From positions 10,186,107 to 10,250,106 of the forward strand of contig CM077823.1 of the NCBI GenBank assembly GCA_039720395.1: 64,000 bases of DNA, read 5' to 3'. The position numbers and the translations under genes are program-made. The notes under the pieces were generated by a model, which was not told the origin of the DNA, did no database searches, and saw only the letters and a program-made list of their open reading frames with translations. Positions 24,401 to 36,487 of this stretch are shown in pieces (position 1 is the stretch's first letter; the number at the start of each line of letters is the position of its first letter). Source of the DNA: Liquidambar formosana. Its lineage: Eukaryota; Streptophyta; Magnoliopsida; Saxifragales; Altingiaceae.

Positions 24401-25023
24401 GACCGGATATCATGTATAGTGTATCCTTATGTGCTAGATATCAATCATGTCCTAAAGAATCTCACATGCTTGCCGTTAAACATATTTTCAAATACCTTAG
24501 TGGCACAATTAATCTTGGCATTTGGTATCCTAAATTCACTTCATTTGATATGCTTAGTTATTCCGATGCGGACTTTGCCTGATGCAAAGAAGATTGCAAA
24601 AGCACAAGTGGGACTTGTCACTTTCTTGTACATTCCCTAGTTTCTTGGTTTAGCAAGAAGCAAACTTCGGTTGCTCTTTTTACAGCCGATGCCGAATATC
24701 TAGCGGCCAGAAGTTGTTGTGCACAAGCGTTGTACATGAAACAACAACTTGAGGACTTTGGACTTCATTATGGTCATATTCCCATAAAATGTGATAATAC
24801 AAGCGCAATTAATCTAACTAAGAACCCCATACAGCATTCACGCACTAAAAACATTGAAATTAGACATCACTTCATAAGAGATCATATCCAAAAAGGAGAT
24901 GTTGAGATTGACTTTATTGGTACAGAACACTAATTAGCGGATATCTTTACAAAACCTCTTCAAGAAGATAGGTTTAATTTCATAAAACGTGAATTGGGTA
25001 TGTGCCTAAGTGATGATATATGA
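21464..25023 (+). pseudogene. Sirevirus-like pol: protease, integrase, RT, RNase H
   Basis: Fragments in order: a second zinc-like region (CTYCNKDRYNFYTC, about 21720; the His is replaced by Asn), protease with WFLDSGWSKHMMG (the usual Cys after DSG is Trp), the integrase HHCC region ending CSACQFGKQTK, the core with HMDLFGP and RSDRGSEF, and GVVERKNRTLKEMSRTML. Then reverse transcriptase with NKARLVAQGFNQQKDIDYNE (from about 23670), FQMDVKSAF and YVDDIIF (about 24074), and RNase H with TADAEYLAARSC and LTKNPIQHSRTKNIEIRHHF, ending near TGA 25021-25023. Stops and frameshifts break it at about 21880, 22110, 22908, 23373, 23545, 24003, 24210, 24580 and 24931. Confidence 0.92.
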
Positions 25024-25074
25024 TAATATACTTAACTTGTGAAAATTGTGCAAAATTCTCTCTCTGAGTTTTTT

Positions 25075-25360
25075 AGCCGGCTGAAATAACCTTTCAGATT
25101 TAGATAACTGAAATCTAGGGGCTGTTGATCATATTTTACCCACCTTCTGTATTTTTCAGACGAGTGATTCAGACGACTGAAATTTATCTCACGTGTCCGA
25201 AATCACAGTTTCATATGACTGAATTATAAATTCAGACGACTGAAACCTAGGGCTGGAATGTTCATTTCTTCCTGCTTTCTGTCTTTTTTGGTCGAATGTT
25301 TCAAACGATTGAAACCTTTCTCAGGAGTTTGAAAGCACAGTTTCAGATGACTGAAACTAT
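25075..25360 (+). repeat. near-palindrome array between pol and env-like ORF
   Basis: About eight units of the same TTTCAGWCGACTGAAA type as in the LTRs (for example ttcagacgactgaaa, tttcagatgactgaaac), ending just before a TATA box. Confidence 0.85.
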
Positions 25361-25366
25361 CGAGGC

Positions 25367-25374
25367 TATAAATA
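25367..25374 (+). promoter_or_regulatory. putative internal promoter (TATA) for env-like ORF
   Basis: TATAAATA in the context GAGGCTATAAATATAAG, close to the LTR context TAGGCTATATATACATG. It is followed by a pyrimidine-rich stretch (about 25410-25490, tctctctctactccatctc) like a plant 5' leader, then ATG at 25492. The distance from TATA to ATG is 118 bp. Promoter function is inferred from this layout. Confidence 0.6.
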
Positions 25375-25491
25375 TAAGTTTTGAGCCCTAACTTTTTAAA
25401 ACTCACTTTTCGCGCACTTTTTCTCTCTCTACTCCATCTCTCTCACTCCAAAACTCTTCCAAACCTTCTCCACACTCTCTCAAACCCCTCC

Positions 25492-27060
25492 ATGGCAAGA
25501 TTTAAGGCTACCAACTTAGGATTGCGCGACAAAGACCCAATCACCGATCTTTCGCCGCCGGAAAATGCAAAGAAGCGCAAGGGCAAAGAGATAGGGGAGT
25601 CTTCCGCTCCACCCAAAGTAAAGAAGACCTCGGCAACTCGCACACTAAGGCATCACCCACGTGCCGCGAGACTCCTTGACGTTGTACCTGAGGAGAATGA
25701 AGCCCCAGTTTCACCACTACCATCATAGCCCCCTATTTAGCCTCTACCTCATGTGCAAGTTGATCCCAATGATCCGACCTACAATTCCAGACACGAACCC
25801 GATGAGGAAGATGCCCCACATGAAGAACGAACTAAGGCGAAGCATGATGCTCCACTTCCTTCCTTTGAATCTCTCTATTTCCAAACCCTTGCTTCAAATA
25901 CTCTTTTTAACACAAAATTCAAAAACAAGAAGGTAATTTATCCCAAAATTGTTGATCCTTCATTTCTTAACACTTATCATTTTCGCATTCCTTCCTTGCT
26001 TAAGGATATTAGTTTGTTAGATTTTGTTTTTCTCTCTCTTCCTTGTTTTCCTACCTTTGTTCATGTTTTTTACTCAAATTTTTCTATGCCCACTCCTACA
26101 AAATGCATTTTATATGTCAATGGCAAGCATATTATTCTCACCAATAACATAGTGAACTCCATTTTTCAAATTCTCCTAGGAGGCATCACTATTTTTGACA
26201 CCCATGCTTGGCCACGGGTTAAGGGCTTTCATTACATTATGGCCCTCAAACTTATTCTCGCTTGTGATGATATCACTAAACTTTTCAAACCTCCTCTTAA
26301 GGATTTGTCTCTTGAAAACAATCTCTTACACAAAATTCTTTTTTATAATCTTGTGCCAAGAGGAGGAGGGAAGGATCATGTGTCCTATATGGACATTTGT
26401 CTTTTATGGTGTATTTTAACAGGAAAGCCCATCAACTTAGGGCATCTCATGCTTTATCACATGAAATCGTGCATGGACAAAACCAAAAGTGAAGTTGAGG
26501 GCAAAAAGGGGGAAAGCAAAAGCATTTTGCCCTATAGAGTGGCCCTCACAGTTATTTTCCAGCACTTTGGCGTGCCCCTGACTGACAGTGATGAGTTCAA
26601 ACCCTCCTTCCATGACTACATCAACAAAACTATGCTTAGCGTCATGAAATATGAAGTCCGGGAAGGAATTTGGGTTAAGCAGGGCACAATTGCTGAGGAG
26701 GCTGAGGATGCTGAGTTGGATGTGGACACCACTATCCCTCTTGATTCCACCATTCCCCCACCCACCACTACCACACCATCCACCTCCACTGTCCCTCCTA
26801 CTACACCTTCCACCATTCTACCCTCACCCTCCACTCCCATCACCCTTGTTCCCCTTCCTCCTCCTCCTTCTGCCACTCTCCGCGAGCTCTCCACCTCTCT
26901 CTCCCAGCAGATGACGGACCTAAAGTTTTATCTCACAGAAAAACTCGAGGGCTTGCATGATCGCATTGACATCATTAGTATTGATGTGGATGACATCAAG
27001 CGGACTCAAGCCCAGATGCAGCAGCAGCTTCGGGACTCCTTGCCGGCCTTTCCTTTATGA
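25492..27060 (+). pseudogene. env-like third ORF of Sirevirus-like element
   Basis: One reading frame of about 522 codons from ATG 25492 (MARFKATNLGLRDKDP) to TGA 27058-27060, interrupted by two TAG codons at 25726-25728 and 25738-25740. The N-terminus is Lys/Arg-rich with a possible nuclear signal (AKKRKGKE). The middle (about residues 100-340) resembles the family called putative plant transposon protein (PF20167-like), for example HAWPRVKGFHYIMALKLI and LLWCILTGKPINLGHLMLYH. A Pro/Thr/Ser-rich stretch follows (PPPTTTTPSTSTVPPTTPS), then a C-terminal coiled coil (SQQMTDLKFYLTEKLEGLHD onward). In Sireviruses such ORFs are called env-like by position; I see no clear signal peptide or fusion region, so an envelope role is unproven. 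Confidence 0.82.
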
Positions 27061-27412
27061 TTTTTATTTTATTTTATTTTTTATGATGCCATAGGGGGAG
27101 ATTATGAGATGTATGGGCTGTATAGGACTCATTTAATTTGTTTTTGGACACATTTGATGTGTTTTTGGATACACTTAATGTTCTTTTTGTGATATATGAT
27201 TAGCCTTTTTGATATATCTTTATTCTTGAACAAATTGCAAATGATCATTGTGATTATTATCTCTTGTTGTTCAAATGCTTGATTATATATGCCATATATG
27301 CATTCCTAGCTTGTAAGTGTTAAATTAAATGCCATGCATGTTGAAAGGAGAGCAAATTAGCTCCTATAAAGATTTATTTTCCCATTTCATACATCTGTGG
27401 ATTGTCATCATC

Positions 27413-27426
27413 AAAAAGGGGGAGAT
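27413..27426 (+). promoter_or_regulatory. polypurine tract of Sirevirus-like element
   Basis: AAAAAGGGGGAGAT directly before the 3' LTR, in the typical Sirevirus context tcatcatcaaaaagggg. It primes plus-strand synthesis. Confidence 0.9.
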
Positions 27427-28811
27427 TGTTGGCCTAAAAGGTTTCAATCCCATGATTTTGATGATAACAATGGACTAGATGGCCTAATGAGTAGTTTAAT
27501 TCAATATGAGACAGGTAATTAAGGAATTTAAGCAACTAGGACATATTTGCCTAGTCAAAAGCCAAAAAGCAGCAAAGAACACAAGTTAACATTGAACAAC
27601 ACTCAAACGGACTTCAAGCGAAGGGATTAGCTTCCATTAAAAGTGTTAGGATCAAAATTGTAAGATTTGATCTCAATCTTTGTTCATATGTAATCAAGGG
27701 CTGAGGTTCATGCATTTAAGTCTTAAATGAATCCTTATAATGATCCATAGAGAAGGGATCTTAACCCCAAAGCCAAATGACTTAGAATTTCATTCATGTC
27801 TGTGAAAAAGAAATTTCAGACGACTGAAGACATCTTTAAGTCGACTGAAACATTGTTTCAGAAGACTGAAAAGGAATTTCAGCAGACTAAAAAGTCCTTC
27901 AGTAGACTGAAAATGACCTAGTCTCAAACCGTTTCTATGTAAATTTCAAACGACTCATTTGAGTCGACTGAAATAATTTTTAAGTCGACTAAAATAATTT
28001 TTAAGTCAATTGAAAGGATATTTGAGACGATTAAAAGAGATTTTGAGATGACTGAAAGTCATATACAAAAAGAACCCAAATTACACCCTCTCTGGTATTT
28101 TCAGTAGCCTCATTTCAGATGACTGAAATGATAATTTCAGCCAACTAAAAGAAATTTCAGACGACTGAAACCTTCGGGCTGTCGCATAATAGCTAGTTTT
28201 TTAAATGGTCTTTTAAGCATTAAATGCCCACTAACCATTTTTCCCAACATTTACTACTACAGAACGGTCATATGGACCCCTTAGGCTATATATACATGTG
28301 TTAAACTCATTTATAAGCATTTATTGAGCTACAAACAAGATCATTCATTTACAAGCCCTAATTTCACTTGTGAGCATTTATTGAGTTTCAATCAATAGCT
28401 GAGTGAGCTTTCAATTTCTGTGTATCTACTCTTTTGAGAGAGCCTTCTTGAGCACAAAAACAACTCCAAACATCTTGTATCAAAGGGTTGTGTAAACCCT
28501 CACTTTGTAAGCACTTGAGAAGTGTGTTTGACTAAGTGTTGGTGAAGAACACTTATATTGTAAAGGTTTGTTGCTCTACCTTGAAGGAGTGTGATAATAG
28601 ATTGGTGAATCCTTAAGTGAGCTCTTGAGGCGAGGACGTAGGCGAGAGGCCGAACCTCGTTAACATTGTTTGCATTCTCTTCCCCTTTATCTCTTTATTA
28701 TTGCTTCTTCTTATTCTCACTTGCAATAATTTGATTTTGAGTTTGCAATTAACTTTTAATTTGGCTAATAACCCTATTCACGACCTCAAGGGTTATATTT
28801 TTGGGACAACA
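27427..28811 (+). repeat. 3' LTR of Sirevirus-like element, 1,385 bp
   Basis: Starts TGTTGGCCTAAAAGG, ends GGGACAACA. It contains the near-palindrome array at about 27813-28175 and a TATA box at 28287-28294. It is the uninterrupted reference for the 5' LTR. Confidence 0.95.
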
Positions 28812-28816
28812 TGATT

Positions 28817-29861
28817 AAATAAGCAAGAAAATATTTCTAATTTTATTTTGACCAAATAATGTTTTCATTATTCTAATTGCCTTTTCTAGCCACCCAGAGT
28901 TAATGGATTTTTTTTATCAACTCCAAATAAAAAATATCCCTATGCCATTGGAGAAGTGTTTTTGGGTAAGGTACTCTAAGTCTCCAACCCATGGTAAAGA
29001 TACCTTTGGCCTACGTATTATATTAAATTAATTTCTCTATCATATTTGAGAAATGGTGAGGAATTTTTATAAATAAATAAATTGGTTTTGCTAACTTAGA
29101 CTATAACAACAATCAATTTTGATTTATGATCGAGTTCTAATTATTTGTTGGCCAATTGATTAATTATTATTATAACCATTTCATCATTAATTTTTTTTTA
29201 TTACATATTTCTATGTTTGGTGAGTTCCAACCCATTTTCTAGCGGCTGTTTGGCAAACCTGAAAATCTAGTCAGTTGAGGATAAGTTTGTCTAGTTTTGA
29301 TTTTACGTTGTTTGGTAGATCTCTTTTTCCTATTAGTTAGTTCTGCTTTGTCTGAAAACAATGTATAAATATAGTTTTTTTCAAAACAATAGTGACTTGG
29401 TTTATTTAAAAACTAGATAAACTTTATGGACCAGACCCATGGTTTTTGAGATCGAATTGATTTAGCCAACCACTAGTGGTGCTATCTAGATGGTTTTACT
29501 TTAAAATTTGTTTAGCTTTCTAGCTAGCTATAAATGGAATTATTTGCATCATAGCATTGCTAGTGAAGATGTGAGTGGTTGGGAATTAATATACGCCTTT
29601 TATGAGGTTTTCTACTATCAAATGGTGCTCATGCTTATGAAGCCAACCATCATTATATTTATTTTTTACCACTTGGATTATGGTGTGATAAATGTTAATT
29701 GGAGTTCATTTTAATAAAAATTGGTAACGGTCCAATTGGTTAACATATGGTTTTATTGATAGCTGAATTTATTTATTGTGTAACTTGGATTTCAAAAATT
29801 ATGGCTATATTTTTAATTCTAATGTTGCTGCTATACTTTCTTACCTCTATATATTGAGGAC
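28817..29861. other. intergenic, with one dispersed MITE-like repeat
   Basis: No gene is seen. About 29243-29470 matches 55345-55560 in the same orientation (TTTGTCTAGTTTTGATTT, then TTATGGACCAGACC). The 55-kb copy has inverted ends GGGATTGTTTGACAA and the complement of GGGCTTGTTTGAGAA. Confidence 0.6.
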
Positions 29862-31862
29862 TGGGGACTCTAGGAAATACGAGTTGGAATCAAGTTCCGT
29901 TCCACTCTAAAAGAGTTTAAAAAATAAAGGAGTCGCCACCTCATTTTTAGAGTACGAGAAAACCACTGAAAGATTTCTTTTATAAAAACAAGTTTGACTC
30001 TGGAAAATAAGCAAGTCTTGAACAAAAAATAAAGGATTCGGAGGCTGGATTACGAAAAAAGAAGGTTCCAAGCCACGACTGTAGAACACCCATTTTGCTC
30101 GATAAATCAGTCTTATTTATTAATTGGGCTTATTTAATTTCAACAATGCATAATAACTAGAAATTACGAAAATTAAAAGATAAAATCTAAGCTAAGTTGG
30201 ACTTGGGCTCAAGTGAGCGGCCTATATACTTCTTACGAAGATCAAAGTTCACGTAGTTCAAACAAATAAGTTGGGGGGGAAGAGTTTCACCGTTCATGGG
30301 ACTCTATTAGAATCCAATCCATAGTCAAACTCTTATTTTGAAAACAACTTTCTTTGATAAAAACAAATTTAGTTTGATAAAGAGTTTGATTCAAGATCAA
30401 AGTCTAATAGAATCCTACGAGCTAGTGACAAAACTCAGGGGAGCATGCAATATCACATTAGCATTTATATCATGGAATAAACTTGAACTTGAAAGAGACA
30501 GGTTGAGAGTTATACCTAATTGAACCGAGGCATGGTTCTATTTGAGATCCTCAAGTATGGAGTTGGGTAGAGCTCCGACGCCTCTAAGCTTTCTAGAATA
30601 GGTCGCTAGTTAAAAGGTATTAATAGGGAAGTTTCCCCTCTACTATTGAGCCTAAGCCCTTCTTAGAATAAGTCACGAGTGAGAATGTACTAATAAGGAA
30701 GGTTCGCTCCTCACTATTGAGCTCAAGCTCTTCAGTTGTTTAGGAATACTCTACTGAGACTTAGTAGAATGAGGGGGGGGGGGGGAGAGGACCCCTATTT
30801 ATAGCTGTAGGTAGGTGGAATGGATGGCTAGGATTTAATCTAGCTAAGGATGTTCTAATTGCCTAAAATCAATCCAAGGAGATGATATTTATCTCAAAAC
30901 CAAGTGATAATTATCAAACATTATAAAAAATTTTAGAAAAATTCAAATTAGTTGAAGAGACAAAGCCAAAAAATAAAGGGATAGGTCAAAACAACCCAGA
31001 GTGCCTAGTGAGCAACTTGGGTAGCTGTTGGGGCACCCTTGGTGGCCCTTCTAGGGTGGCCGTTTGGCCTTTTGAGGTGGCTTCTAGCCACTAGTAGCCT
31101 CCCTTGCCTCCGTTTCCTACTTACTTACTTCTTTGGTTGCTAAGCATCCATATTTTGGATGTATCTTGCTCATTTTAAGTTTGAATTCATCCATTCTTTT
31201 TGAAAAACATTTCTAATTCAATTTCCCACATATTAAGACTCAAATGAAGTCAAAATTGATCCACAATGGGTCAATTGGCTATAAACCAAGCAAATACGGC
31301 TCACCAGGCTCTAAAATGCAATTAAGGATAAAATAAGGGTTTGTATTCTGATTGAGCCATGCTTGCAACGAAAACCTTTTGGAAATCATTTTAATCATTT
31401 GAAAACGTTAATTAAATCTCAATTAACACCAATGTGTCCATTGGTTTAAAAATTGGGATCGAATTAGAAATCAATTTTAAGGAAAACCGATGAATGGAGC
31501 TCAACCAGGCGTGCTATGGATCATCCCTAACCAAATCAATTCCAAACCTTATCAAACTTTAAAAAAACCATATAAATAACATCCTAAGGACATTAGGATC
31601 ATCTTCAGATGAATTTTAAGGGAATTGGAGACTGAAGAAGAGCTATGCAAGTGAAATGACGAAAATACCCTCTGAGTCGCAAAACGTCCTGTTTGCTATC
31701 AAAACTCAACCAAACTGAACCCCGAAAGATATCATGGATTCTTTAGGATGTGTAGAGTCTAAGTAGAAAGTTTTGGTGCCAAAATGATGTAAAACCCTAC
31801 ATGTGATAATGTTCCTAAGGTGGAAAGGTCAAAAAGAAAAGGATGAAAATGGGGTGTCTACA
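29862..31862 (-). mobile_element. solo LTR 2 of the TGTAGACACC family, 2,001 bp, reversed
   Basis: On the minus strand it starts TGTAGACACCCCATTTTCAT (ending at 31862) and ends GAGTCCCCA. The duplication AGGAC is perfect (29857-29861 and 31863-31867). The minus strand has TATAAATA (30796-30803), with a cluster of short repeats (GGTGGCCC, GGTGGCCG, GTGGCTTCTAGCCAC) upstream at about 31015-31110. The conserved block appears as GGAGTCGCCACC at about 29929-29940. A 13-G run lies at about 30773-30785. No coding region. Confidence 0.88.
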
Positions 31863-33774
31863 AGGACATTCCCCAAGCTTTTTAAATAAAATTTCGGCAT
31901 TCCTTACTCCCTTATTTTCTCTAACTTCTTTCATATTTTTCTATTTTATTTAGTACAGTTGTTCAGGCAAAGTAGGGTGTTAGGAGAAGTTTTCTCTTCT
32001 CTAATTGTGCAGATTAGCAGAGTTACAGCAAAAGAGCAACTTTATCCACACCTTAACTCAGTCTAATTTCATGTACTTCACTATTTTGATGTAAAATCTA
32101 TATTTGGTTCCAACAATATATGTGAGAACTATGAGTACAATAACTATGCACCTCAATTGGTTAGAAATCTATTTCTTTTTAAAGTTTTTTATTGAACTTA
32201 ATAGCAAAACGACTATTAAAGCATTAATTCAAATGATTATGAGTTACATTATCTATATGATAAAGATCTTATAGCCATTTCACTTGATATATAGCTAGTC
32301 CCACTTTTGCAACATTGCAGCTATTGGAACATTTTTATTTATTTATTTATAAAGACTAGGAAAACCAAAACACATCACTAAGACTTGGTTCATGTAGATA
32401 TATATACAGGTGGATTTTGCTTTTTTGAATAGCTGTTCTTATATTTTTCATGAATATTCAAATTAATGTAGAAATTAAAATGAGTATCTCACATGATTCA
32501 CATTCTATAATGCATGAGCTTACTTACGCTAATTTACATGTGTGATCGAGCATGAAAACTTAATACTTTGGCACTTATACATGGTGGTGATAGTTTTATA
32601 GGTGAATGTACTTTGCATGCAATACATACACAGGTACACTGCTTATGCCAGACTATTGGGATTTATATTTCAAGCAATTAAATTTTTATAACTTGACATA
32701 TATGGGCATTCTTTACGTGAAATGATATGGGGCAATGACACAACTAGTGAGGTTCTAACTAAGGTGAGTCAATTTGTTGTTGAAAAATATTTCAAAGGCT
32801 CCCTCCTCTTCCTTCTTCATTTTTTTTTTTTTTTTTTTGTTTGGCTCAAGCCACTAAGAATTTCTGTTATTTCCATTTCAATTTTGAGTTATAAAAGTTT
32901 CTTAACATATTATGTGTTGGTATTATATTAGGAAGAAGAGATAAGAAAAATGAGTCTTTCTTTCTACATTACAAGTGCAAATATTTCCCTTTAATCTAAA
33001 CATACGTTGTGATAGTACTACTGCAATTGGCAGGGTACACAATATTTTAATGGAAATCCAGATATGTGAGACCTTATTTGAGAAAGGGCTTAATAAACAT
33101 TGATTATGTGATAATCTTACACGTTGATCCTTTGACTAGAGCTATATATAGCTAAAGAAAATATCTAAAATACATCGAGAAGGATGGAACTTATACCCGA
33201 AGAAAATTAACTCACCTATGAGGATACCCTAGCTAGGGACGAGAAATCCCAAAAATTAGGTTAAAGGGCCAAACGAATTATAGAGTGATTTGCGAGTGCA
33301 CATGCGCAATATAGTCTTAATAAAACCAATAGTCCATCCCTTTTATGTGTGTATATATCATCTTGTAACGATTTGGAGGATGATATCATCTCTTAATGAG
33401 TTCTATAGACATTATGGGTGTGATGTTAGAGTTATAGAAGTATCCTTGATAGACTCACCTATATGAATGTGGATGGAGGCCGCTTTCTATCGGTTGATTC
33501 TCTAGAACACTCATGAAAGCTAAGATTAAGCACAGGGCCATAATGTACTAGCTTATGACGCTTTGTTAAGGACACCTTTAATATTATGTGTGTGACATGA
33601 TTCTACGTATCCTCAAGTAGTCTTAGTTTCAAGCTTAGTCCACTTTAATTCTAATACGGGAATCGTTGAAGCACTAAGAGAAGGTTTCAAGGCATTGCCA
33701 CCTTCATGATGCATGATATTCTAACTTTGCTCAACAATTTTGTTTATAGTTTTGAGTTGTTCTTCTTATTAAAA

Positions 33775-33786
33775 TAGGTGGGGGAT
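33775..33786 (+). promoter_or_regulatory. polypurine tract of copy B
   Basis: TAGGTGGGGGAT immediately before TATTGGAGCTTGAG, the start of the 3' LTR (TA instead of the usual TG). Confidence 0.65.
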
Positions 33787-33844
33787 TATTGGAGCTTGAG
33801 TATTTTAATAAAAAGGAAACAAGTTTCTTACCTTTAATTGTCCC

Positions 33845-34156
33845 CAGGGGCAGAGCCAGCAGTTATCTCCAATGGGGACACCGTGTTGTGATTTTGTGAA
33901 GTGGGAACTAAAAAATCTTGAGAGCCTCCTTTGGGAAAATTATATTTTGGTAATCACTTTCCAATGTAATGCCAAAAAAAGGATATTCCCTGTTAACTTA
34001 TTACAAATTGACTGTATATATATTTCAAAATGACTACCAAGTTCATTTTATTGGCATTATATGGAGAAGTGATTATCAAAAGGTAATTTCTCAAAAACAA
34101 TTTTTGAGTTAGTGGGGACACTTGCCCTAGGTGCCCCCCTTTTGGCTCCACCACTG
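33845..34156. mobile_element. hAT-type MITE, 312 bp, in the 3' LTR of copy B
   Basis: Ends CAGGGGCAGAGCCAGCAG and the complement of CAGTGGTGGAGCCAAAAG, the widespread plant hAT termini. The 8-bp flanks ATTGTCCC (33837-33844) and GGTGTCCC (34157-34164) match at 6 of 8. Confidence 0.8.
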
Positions 34157-34557
34157 GGTGTCCCACATTGGTAGAATGATGGGAATTGGAGAGCTTGCTC
34201 CTATATATAGAGGCTTACCACAAGCTTTTCAATATAGATCCAATTCCATTCTTCTATTCATTATCGATATAGTATTCTAATTTCTATGACTATTATTTTT
34301 CTATTTCATTTAGTTGTTTAGGAAAAGTGGGAGGTTAGTTGGAGCTTCGGCTTCTCTAATTGTGTAGCTTGGAGGACTTACAACAATGACTAGGTTGTTG
34401 TATCCTGGAGACAGTGTGCTAGTAGAAGCTATTGCATGGGATTGTATCCATGATGGTGCGAACAATCTTAAAGACAGTGACTCGGTCCATGTTTCAACCC
34501 AATGTAATTTCATGTACTTCACTAATTTTGAGGCAAAATCTGAATTTGGTTCTAACA

Positions 34558-34849
34558 GGCTTTCTCTTTCCATGTGCCATCTTCTTGTTTGATGAAGAAT
34601 AGAAGAAAGTAAAAAACACAGATGTCATGGATGACTCAAGAGGCCATGTCTCAAATCAGTATTGGGCTAATCCCTCGGTTTCCAATTGTAGCTTCTCAAA
34701 CAGACGATTGAGATCAATTGCAAGCATAAATTAACCAACCATATACCTCCTCTACTTCTTGCTATTAATTTAATATCTCTCTCTCCCCCTCTCTTCTTCT
34801 TTTTCTTCTTCTTTTTATTTCTCGTTCTATTGGGGTTAATGTTGATTCC
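34558..34849. other. intergenic, no gene seen
   Basis: Includes a pyrimidine-rich stretch at about 34780-34820. The outer left end of the neighbouring copia element could not be placed exactly in this region. Confidence 0.4.
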
Positions 34850-35931
34850 TTTTTGTAAAACAGTAAATACAAAACTGTCTTTTAAAATTTGTTAAAACGA
34901 AACTGTTTTGTAAAACAGTAAATACAAAATAGTAAAATCTATTAATACTAGACTGTTACAATCCGTAACAGTAGAACTATTATTTTATTTTTTATATATA
35001 TCACCAGAACTGTTACAAACTTTTTAGAAAGGGAACTATTTTTTTTTATTATTTAATATATATGAATAGTAAACAATCATAAGTCAGATTTTTCTTTTTT
35101 CCTTTTCTTGTTAACTTAAATCACATATAAAGCATAAATATTATTTTAACAAGAAAAGTTCTCAGTGAACAATAAACAACTAATGTAAAGTTCTTTATTT
35201 TGCTTTGAATAAATAAATATAAAACGATAATTTAATTCTTAAAAGATGTGTACCACAAAGTTTCTATCTCCCAACGTTTTTTATTATAAACCTAGAATTT
35301 GTTCGATAACTCCTTTAGAATGTTGGGAAATGTCTGTGTAATTGATCTAAATGTTCAAATAATTAATAGAAATTGAAAATTTTCACAATATAGAATACCG
35401 AATCACACAAGTAATAACAATTAAAATTATAAAGCATAATAACATGAGAGAAAATTAAAGAGATAAAGTTAGAATAGCTGGCCTGTGGAAAGGTACGTGT
35501 GCTCATGCTGTCCTAAAGGAGTTATCACCTCCCTACGTACAGGTTCTAGCAGACGACAACACCTCCAAGATACAACCCCAAAAGCTCACAGCTAGCTTTT
35601 CTATGAGTACGTTCACAGAAGAGTAATTTGAACCATCCTCGATCAGTTGCCCCAAAATATAGAGAAAATATAGAGAAAAGAATGAAGAATGTAAACTGTG
35701 AAGAGAAGAAAAGAGAAGAACGTGTATATCTGATATGTTTTAGGTCTCTTGGTGTGTGTCTTTATATAGGCATCTAGGTCTTGGGCTTTAATGCCCTAAC
35801 GACTAGTGCTGTAAAGTTATAACAACCAAATTAACAGCCCAACAGTCATATGGGTTAATTCCCAAATTAAAAGCCTCATAGGTTACAAGTTTTGAAACTT
35901 TACTCACTAATAATTCTTACAATCCCCCATA
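34850..35931 (-). repeat. 3' LTR of copia 2
   Basis: On the minus strand it starts TGTAAGAATTATTAGTGAG. A TATATAAA box lies at 35761-35768 (minus). It matches 48350-49435. Confidence 0.88.
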
Positions 35932-35943
35932 AGATTCAAAACT
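35932..35943 (-). promoter_or_regulatory. polypurine tract of copia 2
   Basis: Minus strand CTTATGGGGGAT immediately before the LTR start TGTAAGAATT. Confidence 0.85.
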
Positions 35944-35999
35944 TCAAAATAAAATAAAATAAAAATATATAAACATATGAAATATACATATAGGCAACT

Positions 36000-36487
36000 A
36001 TATACTATGCAATGGGCGTAGGTGTCTTCTGGACTTGAACCTACACCTAGTGTTGACAGTTTCCATCTGAGGAGTCATAGTGGCAAAGCTTGAACTTGAC
36101 CCCTTGAGCCAAACTTCAACATGTCACACACATAGTATTGACATGGGACTTGGTTCGATGCAGGTTAGCGCTATTTATGGCCATGCGCTAGTATCTTGAT
36201 TCTCATGAGAATTTCTAGGGTCAACCCAATCCCATAGCCGTGGCCTCACAGCAGTTCTCATTTAGGTAAGTCCTCCAAGGGTTCTATGACTGTACCCTGC
36301 ACGAGTGTTCTTGCCTAGGGCTTATTCAGAGTAAAACTCTTCCTTATTGTCACATCAATAGCACTCTCACCATAGGGATGGGGAGGAGACGCTCTCCTCA
36401 TAAAAGGTGCTAATAATGAGTCACGCTCTATGGATTGTTTTTACCCATTGAACCTCCTTTATGGGATCTCTAATCACAAAGGTTGCG
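36000..36487 (-). other. 3' untranslated region of copia 2
   Basis: Non-coding on the minus strand between the RNase H end and the 3' LTR. No ORF is judged real. Confidence 0.6.

Larger units (their letters stand above)
15630..28811 (+). mobile_element. Sirevirus-like Ty1/copia element with env-like ORF
   Basis: LTRs begin TGTTGGCCTAAAAGG and end GGGACAACA. The duplication is CGATT (15625-15629) and TGATT (28812-28816). The internal order is gag, protease, integrase, reverse transcriptase, RNase H, then a further ORF before the polypurine tract, which is the Sirevirus arrangement. The 5' LTR is interrupted by a solo LTR (16863-19921); without it the LTRs are about 1.40 and 1.385 kb. Gag and pol carry many stops and frameshifts, so the element is defective. 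The env-like ORF is the best preserved part, with only two stops. Confidence 0.93.
31868..34557 (+). mobile_element. short LTR element, copy B of the A/B/C family
   Basis: The 5' part (about 31930-32115) is a degraded 5' LTR matching the end of the 3' LTR (33787-34557): both contain CTTCTCTAATTGTG and finish near TTGGTTCYAACA. The interior of about 1.67 kb has no recognisable gag or pol. Just before the 3' LTR is TAGGTGGGGGAT, a polypurine tract. About 32880-33780 is shared with copy C (61165-61285 and 63490-64000). It is probably a non-autonomous or internally deleted copia-like element. The left boundary is obscured by solo LTR 2. Confidence 0.6.

Noticed and set aside
32722..32931. ORF in copy B interior
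   Set aside because: Runs through a T-homopolymer and has no family motif.
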